This document shows, piece by piece, positions 18,839 through 27,070 of a stretch of 64,000 nt of DNA (within the stretch, counting starts at the first letter, position 1; every line of letters begins with the position of its first letter). A program made the translations under genes and the position numbers. The stretch is taken from the NCBI GenBank assembly GCA_963728895.1, contig CAVSLM010000001.1:62001-126000 (forward strand), in the 5' to 3' direction. The notes beneath the pieces were generated by a model that was not told the origin of the DNA, did not search any database, and saw only the letters and a list, made by a program, of their open reading frames with translations. Source of the stretch: CAVSLM01 sp963728895. Lineage in GTDB: Bacteria; Pseudomonadota; Gammaproteobacteria; JBBQDK01.

Positions 18839-19887
18839 CACGTTTTTCTCATGGCGGATTCGCTGCAGTGACGCAAGAACTGCGGTCCCTCTTGCTATGT
18901 GCGACGGGCTTGGCGATGCTGCTGTTGTGCGGCGGCGCGCCCGCGGCCACTTTCGCATTGCCGTCGCCCGATGACGATGTCATCGGCGACGTGCGTGCCG
19001 TCGATGCGCGTTACGAGGACACGCTGCTCGACATCGCGCGCCGCTACGACCTGGGCTACGAGGAGATCGTCCTGTCCAATCCCGGCGTCGATCACTGGCT
19101 GCCTGGTGAGGGCACCATCGTGGTGCTGCCGCTGCGCCACATCCTGCCCGCCGGGTCGCGCGATGGCATCGTGCTCAACATTCCCGAGATGCGCCTCTAC
19201 TACTACCCCAGGCCCAAACCCGGCGAACAGCCGGTGGTCATCACCCATCCGGTGAGCGTGGGCCGGGAGTACTGGAAGACGCCGACCGGTCAGACCCAGG
19301 TGGTGGCCAAGATCAAGGATCCCGCCTGGTATCCGCCCGAATCCATCCGCGTCGAGCACGCGGCCAAGGGCGACATTCTGCCGGAAGTGGTCAAGCCCGG
19401 CCCCGACAATCCGCTCGGCCAGTTCGCCCTGCGCCTGGGCATTTCCGGATACCTGATTCACGGCACCAACAATCCGGCCGGCCTCGGCATGCGGGTCACC
19501 CATGGCTGCATGCGCCTCTATCCCGAGGACATCGCAGCCATGTTCCAGCTCGTGCCCGTGGGTACCACGGTGCACATGACCAATCAGCCCTACAAGGTGG
19601 GCTGGCACGACGGTACCCTGTACCTCGAGGTGCACCCGCCGCTCGAGGAAGACAAGAACTACTACCGCGACAACATCACGCCGCTGGTGAAAACCATCGT
19701 CGCCGCTACGCGTGATCGCAGCACGGCGGTGGACTGGGAGATGGCCAAGCGCGAGTTGCAGAAGCCGCTCGGCATTCCGGTCGCGATCGCCGGGGCAGGC
19801 GTACAACCGGTGGCGAGCGCCAACGCCGCAGGCCCTCCGCCGGACGTTGACGGGAACGTCGATCCGCAGGCAGATCCGCTGTACTGA
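18835..19887 (+). CDS. L,D-transpeptidase with LysM-like domain (ErfK/YbiS type)
   Basis: A 350-residue exported enzyme. It has a signal-peptide-like hydrophobic run (SLLLCATGLAMLLLCGGAPAA, ending near residue 41), a LysM-like peptidoglycan-binding segment (about 60-100, LLDIARRYDLGYEEIVLSNPG), and a YkuD catalytic domain with HGTNNPAGLGMRVTHGCMRL (about residues 207-226), whose HGCMRL Cys is the nucleophile. ErfK/YbiS/YcfS enzymes attach Braun's lipoprotein to meso-diaminopimelate. The ATG overlaps the ruvA stop (ATGA). The Lpp-like gene downstream on the other strand and a second L,D-transpeptidase make that role likely here. Confidence 0.92.
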   Translation: MTRFSHGGFAAVTQELRSLLLCATGLAMLLLCGGAPAATFALPSPDDDVIGDVRAVDARYEDTLLDIARRYDLGYEEIVLSNPGVDHWLPGEGTIVVLPLRHILPAGSRDGIVLNIPEMRLYYYPRPKPGEQPVVITHPVSVGREYWKTPTGQTQVVAKIKDPAWYPPESIRVEHAAKGDILPEVVKPGPDNPLGQFALRLGISGYLIHGTNNPAGLGMRVTHGCMRLYPEDIAAMFQLVPVGTTVHMTNQPYKVGWHDGTLYLEVHPPLEEDKNYYRDNITPLVKTIVAATRDRSTAVDWEMAKRELQKPLGIPVAIAGAGVQPVASANAAGPPPDVDGNVDPQADPLY

Positions 19888-19992
19888 GCGGCGCGCATGT
19901 CGGCCGACGTCTGCAGGCGACAGTCGCGATGCGCCGCATCCGGGGATGCCGAACGCTGCAAAGCGCGCGCTTGTGTCACGTCCCGTACGCGC

Positions 19993-20026
19993 AAAGAAAA
20001 AGCCCCGCAATCACGGACTGCGGGGC
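19993..20026 (-). terminator. Rho-independent terminator of the lpp-like gene
   Basis: An eight-base-pair stem (20019-20026 with 20002-20009) read on the minus strand as TGCGGGGC pairing GCCCCGCA is preceded by the lpp-like stop and followed by TTTTTCTTT. The loop is about nine bases. On the plus strand the same hairpin could weakly terminate the transpeptidase transcript. Confidence 0.8.
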
Positions 20027-20054
20027 CTTTCCTGCAGCAACTGCGATACCGGTG

Positions 20055-20327
20055 TTACTTGTTCATGGACTTCTTGAACATCCTGTCGATCTTCTCGTTG
20101 GTATCGTTGCAGCACTGCTGAGACTGCTGTGCAGCCTGCAGCGCCTGATCGGCCGTGCTCTGCGCGGCCTGCGCGGCCTGCAACGCCTGTGCGGCCTGCT
20201 GCCTGGCTTCTTCCGCGGCGGACTTCGCGGCGTCGACATCGGGCTTCAAGGATGCACAGCCGACGCTCAGTGTGAGTGTCAGGGCAGCGAGCGAGATTTT
20301 CGCAGCAGTTGCCAGATTGTTATGCAT
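20055..20327 (-). CDS. Lpp/OprI-like alanine-zipper outer membrane lipoprotein
   Basis: A 90-residue lipoprotein: signal peptide with lipobox (LTLSVGCASL, Cys at about 24), then a long alanine-rich heptad helix (AAKSAAEEARQQAAQALQAA) and a C-terminal lysine (FKKSMNK). In E. coli Lpp, the terminal Lys is joined to peptidoglycan by L,D-transpeptidases, and the tail here is compatible with that. It has a strong ribosome binding site (AAGGAGAG), a good sigma-70 promoter and its own terminator, so it is probably a highly expressed single-gene unit. Two L,D-transpeptidase genes flank it. Confidence 0.88.
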   Translation of the reverse strand: MHNNLATAAKISLAALTLTLSVGCASLKPDVDAAKSAAEEARQQAAQALQAAQAAQSTADQALQAAQQSQQCCNDTNEKIDRMFKKSMNK

Positions 20328-20363
20328 TTTTTACTCTCCTTAAACAAGATGAACATCGATAAC

Positions 20364-20391
20364 ACCATAGTCGAAGCGCTGTACAAGTCAA
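20364..20391 (-). promoter_or_regulatory. Sigma-70 promoter of the lpp-like gene
   Basis: Read on the minus strand, TTGACT (20391-20386) and TATGGT (20369-20364) are 16 bases apart, about 37 bases upstream of the ATG and close to the strong Shine-Dalgarno sequence. Confidence 0.55.
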
Positions 20392-20494
20392 AAGACTTCC
20401 GAGCGGCGCCCATGCCGCATCGGTGCGTCAATATCGAATCACCCCTTGCAAAGCGCTCATAGATTACCTTGGCGCCGCCGCGAATCAACAACCT

Positions 20495-21103
20495 TCAGCG
20501 GATTTCTACCGGAGTTCCGATCTTCACCCAGCGCACCAGCCGTTCAATCTGCTCATTGGTGAGTGCGATGCACCCTTGCGTCCAGTTCATCGCCTTGTGA
20601 ATGTGCGGATCGGCATGTCCCAGTCCGTGTATACCGATGAACCCACCGAGCTCCGTGTCCTGCGGTGGCAGGCGTCCCTCATCGAACGCGGTGCGTATCG
20701 CCCGCAGGGTTCGCGCGTCGATCCGCTCCTGATCGTAGGCTTTCTCCGCGATCTCTGGCGTCGGATAGTCGAGACCAATGAAGATGTCATAGGGGCTGAC
20801 GCGGTTGATCCAGGCCACCCGGAAGGTGCCCAACGGCGTGCGATTGTCGCCGCGCCGCCGGTCGCTCGTGGCGCCGTTACGTCCCACCGAGATATTGGCG
20901 AAGAAATCGAGGATCCGCTCGCCCTGGTAAACCGTCAAGGTACGATGGGCGCTCTCCACCAGGATGTGCAACGGCTCCGCCGCGCGCAGCGCAGCAGACC
21001 ACCAGAGCAGTGAAAGCAGCGCGAGCAGGGCGTATTTGCCGGGCAGAGCATTCACGGGTGGCGCGGCGCGCGCGCACGGGGCAGGGTCGGCTCGATCGTG
21101 CAT
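20495..21103 (-). CDS. L,D-transpeptidase (YkuD domain)
   Basis: A 202-residue secreted or inner-membrane-anchored enzyme. A hydrophobic segment (KYALLALLSLLWWSAALRAA, about residues 23-42) is followed by a YkuD domain. The catalytic motif is IHGLGHADPHIHKAMNWTQG followed by CIALTNEQIERL (Cys at about 175). The spacing differs from the other transpeptidase in this cassette, so the two are not recent duplicates. The frame extends to 21136 but ATG at 21103 is preferred. It diverges from ruvB across about 120 bases. One of the two probably makes 3-3 crosslinks and the other attaches lipoprotein, which I cannot assign. Confidence 0.9.
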   Translation of the reverse strand: MHDRADPAPCARAAPPVNALPGKYALLALLSLLWWSAALRAAEPLHILVESAHRTLTVYQGERILDFFANISVGRNGATSDRRRGDNRTPLGTFRVAWINRVSPYDIFIGLDYPTPEIAEKAYDQERIDARTLRAIRTAFDEGRLPPQDTELGGFIGIHGLGHADPHIHKAMNWTQGCIALTNEQIERLVRWVKIGTPVEIR

Positions 21104-21225
21104 GGTGCGGTTGGCTGTACTCTCGCGTCGAAGCACCGCCGGGATTGGTGGTGCGCGGCGTATTTTGCCCGCCCGAAGCGCGATAGTGTAGAGTGTCGTG
21201 GAACCGAGCCAGGGCCAGCAGCGAA

Positions 21226-22272
21226 ATGGAGCACGATCGCACCGTTGCCGTGCAGGCGCGCGCCGAGGATGAGGTACTGGATCGTGCGCTGCGCCCGCGC
21301 CGGCTTGCCGACTATGTGGGCCAGCGCCCGGTCTGCGAGCAGATGGAGATTTTCATCCAGGCTGCGGCGGCGCGTGGTGAGGCGCTCGACCACGTCCTCA
21401 TCTTCGGTCCGCCCGGACTCGGAAAGACCACCCTGGCACACGTCATCGCCAACGAGCTCGGCGTGCAGCTGCGCCACACTTCCGGCCCGGTGCTGGAACG
21501 CCCGGGCGATGTCGCTGCGCTGCTCACCAATCTCGAACCGAACGACGTGCTATTCGTCGACGAGATCCACCGCCTCACTCCGGTGGTGGAGGAAGTGCTG
21601 TACCCGGCCATGGAGGACTACCAGCTCGACATCATGATCGGCGAGGGGCCGGCGGCGCGCTCCATCAAGCTGGATCTGCCGCCTTTCACACTGGTCGGGG
21701 CCACCACCCGCGCCGGACTGCTCACTTCGCCGCTGCGCGACCGCTTCGGCATCGTGCAGCGCCTGGAGTTCTACGCGCCCGAGGAACTCGCCGACATCGT
21801 ACTGCGTTCGGCGCGCATCTTCGGTCTCGACCTCGAGGTCGAAGGAGCGGCGGAGCTGGCGCGCCGCTCGCGCGGCACACCGCGCGTCGCCAACCGGCTG
21901 CTGCGCCGGGTTCGCGACTACGCCGAGGTCAAGGCCGGCGGGCGCATCACGGCCACGGTGGCCGATCAGGCGATGGCGATGCTGAAGGTCGACCGCTGCG
22001 GATTCGATGCCCAGGACCGCAGGCTCTTGCTCACCCTGATCGAGAAGTTCGACGGCGGACCGGTCGGCGTCGAGAGTCTGGCTGCTGCGATCGGTGAAGA
22101 ACGCGGCACCATTGAAGACGTGCTCGAGCCCTATCTGATCCAGCAGGGCTTCATGATGCGCACCGCGCGCGGGCGCATCGCCACGCCCGGTGCCTATCAG
22201 CATTTCGGTCTCGCCGCGCCGCGGCCGGGCGCGGGAACCGGAGAGGTGCTGGACTTGTTCCACGCGCCCTGA
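21226..22272 (+). CDS. ruvB: Holliday junction ATP-dependent helicase RuvB
   Basis: The 348-residue AAA+ motor of the RuvAB branch-migration complex. It has LRPRRLADYVGQ near the N-terminus, Walker A GPPGLGKTT (about residue 62), Walker B LFVDEIHRL (about 110), the sensor 1 segment GATTRAGLLTSPLRDRFG and the arginine-containing GTPRVANRLLRRVRDYAE, then the C-terminal winged helix ending LIQQGFMMRTARGR. Start is the ATG at 21226. It leads into ybgC and the Tol-Pal genes, 130 bases apart. Confidence 0.97.
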   Translation: MEHDRTVAVQARAEDEVLDRALRPRRLADYVGQRPVCEQMEIFIQAAAARGEALDHVLIFGPPGLGKTTLAHVIANELGVQLRHTSGPVLERPGDVAALLTNLEPNDVLFVDEIHRLTPVVEEVLYPAMEDYQLDIMIGEGPAARSIKLDLPPFTLVGATTRAGLLTSPLRDRFGIVQRLEFYAPEELADIVLRSARIFGLDLEVEGAAELARRSRGTPRVANRLLRRVRDYAEVKAGGRITATVADQAMAMLKVDRCGFDAQDRRLLLTLIEKFDGGPVGVESLAAAIGEERGTIEDVLEPYLIQQGFMMRTARGRIATPGAYQHFGLAAPRPGAGTGEVLDLFHAP

Positions 22273-22402
22273 GGCGTGTGCGCCGCAAGCTGCGCTGCAA
22301 TTTTCCTTGGCGCTCTTCTGCCGGTCTGTGGAATAATCGCCAACGCTTTCGGTGGCGCCGGAGCCATGCGTGCGCCCCGGCGGCACGGGAGGTTTGACGG
22401 GA

Positions 22403-22816
22403 TTGATCGAGTTTCTCTGGCCGGTACGGGTCTACTACGAAGATACCGACGCCGGCGGCGTGGTCTACTACGCGAACTACCTCAGGTTCATGGAGCGTGC
22501 GCGCACCGAGTGGTTGCGCAGTCTCGGCTTCGAACAGGATCGGTTGATTGCCGAGCAGGGGATCGTGTTCGCCGTGCGTGCGGTGAGTCTGGACTATCTC
22601 AAGCCTGCCCGTTTCAACGACACCCTGCAGATCAGCGTCACGCTCAGTGATCGCGGCCGCGCCAGCATGAGCTTCGCTCAGGAGGTGCGCCGCTGCGGCG
22701 ATCCGGTGCAGACGCTGGCCCGGGGACAGGTGCGCATCGCGTGTCTGGATGCCGGGTGCCTGCGCCCGAGGCCCATTCCCCCTGGCGTGCTTGCGGAGCT
22801 TCCGGATGTCGGCTGA
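22403..22816 (+). CDS. ybgC: Tol-Pal-associated acyl-CoA thioesterase YbgC
   Basis: A hotdog-fold thioesterase, about 137 residues. It contains the signature PVRVYYEDTDAGGVVYYANY near the N-terminus with the catalytic Asp, and the family-typical EQGIVFAVRAVSLDYLKPAR. The frame runs upstream to a GTG at 22352, but a GGAGG at 22388-22392 lies ten bases before the TTG at 22403, which gives an N-terminus of about the same length as E. coli YbgC. The start is therefore uncertain by up to 17 codons. It overlaps tolQ by 11 bases. Confidence 0.9.
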   Translation: MIEFLWPVRVYYEDTDAGGVVYYANYLRFMERARTEWLRSLGFEQDRLIAEQGIVFAVRAVSLDYLKPARFNDTLQISVTLSDRGRASMSFAQEVRRCGDPVQTLARGQVRIACLDAGCLRPRPIPPGVLAELPDVG

Positions 22817-23480
22817 CCTGTCCCTGGTCCACATGATCACCGGCGCGAGCCCGCTGGTGAAGCTGGTCATGCTGCTGCTGGCCATGGCCTCGCTGGTGTC
22901 GTGGACTATGATCTTTCGCAAGTGGAACACCATCAAGGTCGCGCGGGGGGCTGCGGACGAGTTCGAGCAGCGCTTCTGGTCGGGCGGCGATCTCGGGGCA
23001 ATCTACAAGCAGATCGCCTCGCGTCGCCGGGAGGTGCGCGGCATGGAAAGCATCTTCGAGGCCGGCTTCAAGGAGTTCGCACGCCTGCGCAAGCGCAGCG
23101 GCGCCGAGCCCATGGACGTGGTGGAAGGGGCGCAGCGCGTGATGCGCGTCGCACTGTCGCGCGAGATCGACATCCTCGACACCCATCTCTCGTTTCTGGC
23201 CACGGTCGGTTCCACCAGCCCCTATGTCGGCCTGTTCGGCACCGTATGGGGCATCATGAATTCCTTCCGCGGGTTGGCCAACGTGCACCAGGCAACGCTC
23301 GCCATGGTGGCTCCGGGCATCGCCGAGGCGCTGGTGGCAACCGCCATGGGCCTGTTCGCGGCCATCCCGGCGGTGATCGCCTACAACCGCTACTCCAACG
23401 ACGTCGAGCGCCTGGTGAATCGCTACGACAACTTTCTGGAGGAGTTCTCCACGCTCCTCCAGCGCCAGGCGCACGAGTGA
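22806..23480 (+). CDS. tolQ: Tol-Pal system inner membrane protein TolQ
   Basis: A 224-residue MotA/TolQ/ExbB family protein with three membrane helices: about 15-38 (LVKLVMLLLAMASLVSWTMIF), about 130-155 (VGSTSPYVGLFGTVWGIMNSF) and about 165-190. It forms the proton-conducting stator with TolR that energises TolA. GLFGTVWGIM is the conserved ion-channel helix. The ATG at 22806 overlaps the end of ybgC; the upstream frame is not used. Confidence 0.96.
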   Translation: MSADLSLVHMITGASPLVKLVMLLLAMASLVSWTMIFRKWNTIKVARGAADEFEQRFWSGGDLGAIYKQIASRRREVRGMESIFEAGFKEFARLRKRSGAEPMDVVEGAQRVMRVALSREIDILDTHLSFLATVGSTSPYVGLFGTVWGIMNSFRGLANVHQATLAMVAPGIAEALVATAMGLFAAIPAVIAYNRYSNDVERLVNRYDNFLEEFSTLLQRQAHE

Positions 23481-23572
23481 GCGTCACGGGCGGGAAACCG
23501 GCCTCGGCGCGCAATGCAGCGCAGTGCGCGCGCCGCTCCGGGTCCATGCACCGCCGCGGGAGGTGCTGAGCG

Positions 23573-24010
23573 ATGGCCCGTCAACGGATGCGCAAACGAC
23601 CGATGTCGCAGATCAACGTGGTCCCGTTCATCGACGTCATGCTGGTCATGCTGGTGGTGTTCATGATTACCGCACCGTTGCTCAACCAGGGCGTGGAGGT
23701 GAACCTGCCGCAGGCGACCTCGGAGCCGCTTCCGAATGAGGACGACACGCCGGTGATCGTCAGCGTAGATGCCGCCGGTGACTACTTCCTCAACATCGGC
23801 GAACAGCCCGAGCATTCGGTCGATGCCCAGACACTGGTCACCAGGATCGCGGCGGTGCTGCGCATCAAGCCCAACAGGCAGATCCTGGTACGTGGCGACG
23901 AGCAGGTCGGCTACGGGCGCGTCGTACGGCTCATGGCCCTGCTGCAGGGCGCGGGTGCCCCGACCATCGGTCTGATGACCGAGCAGCCGGACCAGACCTC
24001 CGGCAGGTAA
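23573..24010 (+). CDS. tolR: Tol-Pal system protein TolR
   Basis: A 145-residue ExbD/TolR protein: one membrane helix at residues about 15-35 (VVPFIDVMLVMLVVFMITAPL), whose conserved Asp in PFIDVML is the protonatable stator residue, and a periplasmic domain ending in LMALLQGAGAPTIGLMTEQ. It is 92 bases after tolQ and three bases before tolA. Confidence 0.95.
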   Translation: MARQRMRKRPMSQINVVPFIDVMLVMLVVFMITAPLLNQGVEVNLPQATSEPLPNEDDTPVIVSVDAAGDYFLNIGEQPEHSVDAQTLVTRIAAVLRIKPNRQILVRGDEQVGYGRVVRLMALLQGAGAPTIGLMTEQPDQTSGR

Positions 24011-24013
24011 GCC

Positions 24014-25114
24014 ATGTCCATGTGGGATGAAATCCGAACCCATCCGCGCGCACTGCTGTACGCGGTGCTGGTGCACGTGGTGCTGATCGTCGGCCTGATT
24101 TTCAGCCTCGACTGGACGCCCAAGCCCTCCGGCACGCCGCAGCCCGAAATCATCCAGGCCCAGGTGGTCGACGACAGCAAGGTGGCGGCCGAGGCCGAGA
24201 AGCTGCGCCAGGCCGAGCAGCGCAAGCGCGACCAGGAGCAGGCGCACCAGCGCGAGCTGGAAGACGCCGCACGCGCGGCCGAAGCGCAGCGCGTGCGCGA
24301 AGAACAGCGGCTCGAGCAGATCCAGCGCCAGCAGGTCGAGGAGCAGCGCCGTGCCGCGAAGCTGGAGGAGCAGCGCATGGCCGCGCAACAGGCCGAGGAG
24401 GCGCGGCAGGAGCAGCTGAAGAAGCAGGCCGAGGCCGAGGCCGATCGCCTCGCAAAAATCAAGCAGGAGCAAAAGGCCGAGACCGAGCATCTGGCGAAGC
24501 TCAAAGCCGAGCAGGAGGCGCTCGCCAAACAGAAGGCGGAGGCGGAGACCTTGGCGAAGAAGAAAGCCGAGGACGAGGCCAGGAAGAAGGCCGAGGCCGA
24601 GGCGCTCGCCAAGAAGAGGGCGGACGCCGAAGCGAAGAAGCAGGCGGAAGCAGAGGCAAAGAAGAAGGCGGAAGCCGAAGCGAAGAAAGCCGCCGAGGCC
24701 GAGACCAGGAAAAAAGCCGAGGCGGAGGCGGCGCAGCAGGCGGCAGCGGCGCGCCAGCGCGCCGAGGCGGAGAAGGCACTGCAGGAACAGCTGGCGGCCG
24801 AGGAGCACCAGCGTCGGGCAGGGCTCCGAAGCGGCGTGGTCAACCAGTACACCGAAGTGATCAAGCAGAACGTGGAGCGCAACTGGCTGCGCCCGCCGAG
24901 CTCCGGTAGGGGGCTGTCCTGCACGGTGCTGGTGAATGTCATCCCCGGCGGCGAGGTGGTGGGCGTGCGCATCGTGCAAAGCAGCGGTGATGCGGCATTC
25001 GACCGTTCCGTGGAGACCGCCGTGCGCAAGGCCTCGCCCTTGCCGCTGCCGCCCGACCCGTCCCTGTTCGACAACTTCCGCGAGTTACGATTCGTGTTCA
25101 GCCCGGAGGCATGA
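24014..25114 (+). CDS. tolA: Cell envelope integrity protein TolA
   Basis: A 366-residue protein with one N-terminal membrane helix (about 16-35, LLYAVLVHVVLIVGLIFSLD), a very long Lys/Glu/Ala-rich coiled coil (about 60-270, repeats of the type KKKAEAEA) that spans the periplasm, and a C-terminal domain III (about 280-366, VNQYTEVIKQNVERNWLRPP, SFDRSVETAVRKASPLPLPP-like ending) which binds Pal and TolB. Stop overlaps the tolB start (ATGA). Confidence 0.95.
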   Translation: MSMWDEIRTHPRALLYAVLVHVVLIVGLIFSLDWTPKPSGTPQPEIIQAQVVDDSKVAAEAEKLRQAEQRKRDQEQAHQRELEDAARAAEAQRVREEQRLEQIQRQQVEEQRRAAKLEEQRMAAQQAEEARQEQLKKQAEAEADRLAKIKQEQKAETEHLAKLKAEQEALAKQKAEAETLAKKKAEDEARKKAEAEALAKKRADAEAKKQAEAEAKKKAEAEAKKAAEAETRKKAEAEAAQQAAAARQRAEAEKALQEQLAAEEHQRRAGLRSGVVNQYTEVIKQNVERNWLRPPSSGRGLSCTVLVNVIPGGEVVGVRIVQSSGDAAFDRSVETAVRKASPLPLPPDPSLFDNFRELRFVFSPEA

Positions 25115-26412
25115 TGCGATACCTGCACCGACGCCCGTGGCACTGGCTCTTCGCCGTGCTGCTGGTCACCACCGGCACCGCGCATGCGGCGCTCACCATC
25201 GAGATCTCCCAGGGCGTGGAGGGGGCCTTGCCCATCGCCGTCGTCCCGTTCGGCGCGGAGGGTATGCCGCCGCAGGAGGACATCGCTGCGATTGTCGCTG
25301 CGGACCTGCGCCGCAGCGGGCAGTTCGCGCCGCTGCCGCCGGAGCAGATGCTGGAGCGGCCTGCGGAGGGCGGCCAGGTCAACTTCCAGAACTGGCGGGT
25401 GCTGGGCGTCGACGACGTGGTGGTCGGCAAGGTGCGGCCCGGCGGCGACGGAGGCTACGTCGTGCAGTTCCAGCTCCTGGACGTGTTCAAGGGCACGCAG
25501 CTCGCCGGTTATACCATTCCCGCCCGCACCAACGAGCTGCGACGCGTGGCGCACTACATCAGCGATCTCGTCTACGAGCAGTTGACCGGCCAGCCCGGTG
25601 TGTTCAACACCCGCATCGCCTACATCACCGCGACCCGCACCAAACCGGCAAGCTACGCGCTGATGGTGGCCGACGCCGACGGCTTCAATTCGCAGACCAT
25701 TCTGCGCTCCAAGCAGCCGCTGATGTCGCCCACCTGGTCACCCGACGGCACACGGCTCGCCTATGTGTCGTTCGAGAAGGGGCGCTCGCAGGTCTTTATC
25801 CAGGAAGTGAGCTCGGGCGCGCGCAACGCCGTGGCCAGCTTCGAGGGGATCAACGGCTCTCCGGCGTTCTCGCCGGACGGCCAGCGCCTGGCGCTCACGT
25901 TGTCGCGCGACGGCAATCCCGACATCTACACCATGAATCTGTCCACCAAGCTGTTGCAGCGCCTCACCAACAGCAGCGCTATCGACACCGAGGCGACCTG
26001 GGCGCCCGACGGACGCAGCATCGTGTTTACCTCCGACCGCGGTGGCAAGCCGCAGCTCTACCAGGTGCCCGCCGAAGGCGGCGCCGCGCGGCGCATCACT
26101 TTCGATGGCGACTACAACGCGCGCGGCGAGTTCTCGCCGCGCGGCGACCAGATCGCGATGGTGCATCAGGTGAACGGGCGCTTTGTCATTGCGGTGATGG
26201 ATCTCAAGACGCATCTGCTGCGGGTGCTGACCGACGGCGCGCTCGACGAGTCGCCGAGCTTCGCACCCAACGGCAGCATGATCCTCTATGCGACCGAAGA
26301 TGCCGGACGCGGAGTGCTGGCTGCCGTTTCGGTGGACGGCCGAGTGCGCCAGCGGCTGGTTCTGGAGGAGGGCGACGTGCGCGAGCCGGCCTGGGGGCCG
26401 ACATTGCGCTGA
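25111..26412 (+). CDS. tolB: Tol-Pal system beta-propeller protein TolB
   Basis: A 433-residue periplasmic protein: signal peptide (WHWLFAVLLVTTGTAHA, cleavage near residue 27), an N-terminal alpha/beta domain and a six-bladed propeller with repeated SPDG-type blades (TWSPDGTRLAYVS, AFSPDGQRLALTLS, TWAPDGRSIVFTSD). It docks Pal and TolA. Start overlaps tolA by four bases. Confidence 0.97.
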   Translation: MMRYLHRRPWHWLFAVLLVTTGTAHAALTIEISQGVEGALPIAVVPFGAEGMPPQEDIAAIVAADLRRSGQFAPLPPEQMLERPAEGGQVNFQNWRVLGVDDVVVGKVRPGGDGGYVVQFQLLDVFKGTQLAGYTIPARTNELRRVAHYISDLVYEQLTGQPGVFNTRIAYITATRTKPASYALMVADADGFNSQTILRSKQPLMSPTWSPDGTRLAYVSFEKGRSQVFIQEVSSGARNAVASFEGINGSPAFSPDGQRLALTLSRDGNPDIYTMNLSTKLLQRLTNSSAIDTEATWAPDGRSIVFTSDRGGKPQLYQVPAEGGAARRITFDGDYNARGEFSPRGDQIAMVHQVNGRFVIAVMDLKTHLLRVLTDGALDESPSFAPNGSMILYATEDAGRGVLAAVSVDGRVRQRLVLEEGDVREPAWGPTLR

Positions 26413-26531
26413 GCGCGGGCGCTGCTCCGTGCCGGGCAATTTGTGGGATAATCGCGCGCTGCTTCGCGGCCGGTAGCGCGCAGCGGCAATTGCCGGCCGC
26501 GATCAGAACACTCTAACGACAGGAGAAAGGT

Positions 26532-27068
26532 ATGCGGCGTTTCACCAGGGTGGCTTCGTTGATCGTGATCGGCGTACTGCTGGCGGCCTGCAGCAGCATG
26601 GGCGCCAGGCGCGGCGGCGACGCGGCGGTGGAAGATCGGAACGGGGAGGGAGCAAGTACCGGTGCGAGCGGCGTGGGCATCGCCGGCGCGGGCTCTCTGT
26701 CGGGTCGCCCGTGGGAAGATCCGTCCAGTCCGCTGTCGCAGCGGATCATCTACTTCGACTACGACAGCAACGAGGTTCGCCCCGCAGACCGTGACATCAT
26801 CGCGGCTCATGCCCAGTACCTGGTGGCCAACCCGCAGGTCCACGTCACTCTGGAAGGCCATGCCGATGAGCGCGGCTCACGCGAGTACAACATCGGGCTC
26901 GGCGAGCGCCGCGCGCAGGCGGTACGCAGTCTGATGACCATCCAGGGCGTGCCACAGGGCCAGATTACCACCGTCAGCTACGGTGAAGAGAAGCCGGCCG
27001 TCGACGGCCACGACGAGTACGCCTGGCAGCAGAACCGGCGCGTCGAGATCGTCTACCCGGTGCGCTGA
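26532..27068 (+). CDS. pal: Peptidoglycan-associated lipoprotein Pal
   Basis: A 178-residue outer membrane lipoprotein: lipobox LLAACSS (Cys about 20), then an OmpA-like peptidoglycan-binding domain from about residue 70 (IIYFDYDSNEVRPADRDII, VTLEGHADERGSREYNIGLG, NRRVEIVY). The intergenic gap before it (120 bases) has a GGATAAT -10-like element around 26446-26452, possibly an internal promoter, and a strong AGGAGAAAGG ribosome binding site. Confidence 0.97.
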   Translation: MRRFTRVASLIVIGVLLAACSSMGARRGGDAAVEDRNGEGASTGASGVGIAGAGSLSGRPWEDPSSPLSQRIIYFDYDSNEVRPADRDIIAAHAQYLVANPQVHVTLEGHADERGSREYNIGLGERRAQAVRSLMTIQGVPQGQITTVSYGEEKPAVDGHDEYAWQQNRRVEIVYPVR

Positions 27069-27070
27069 TC

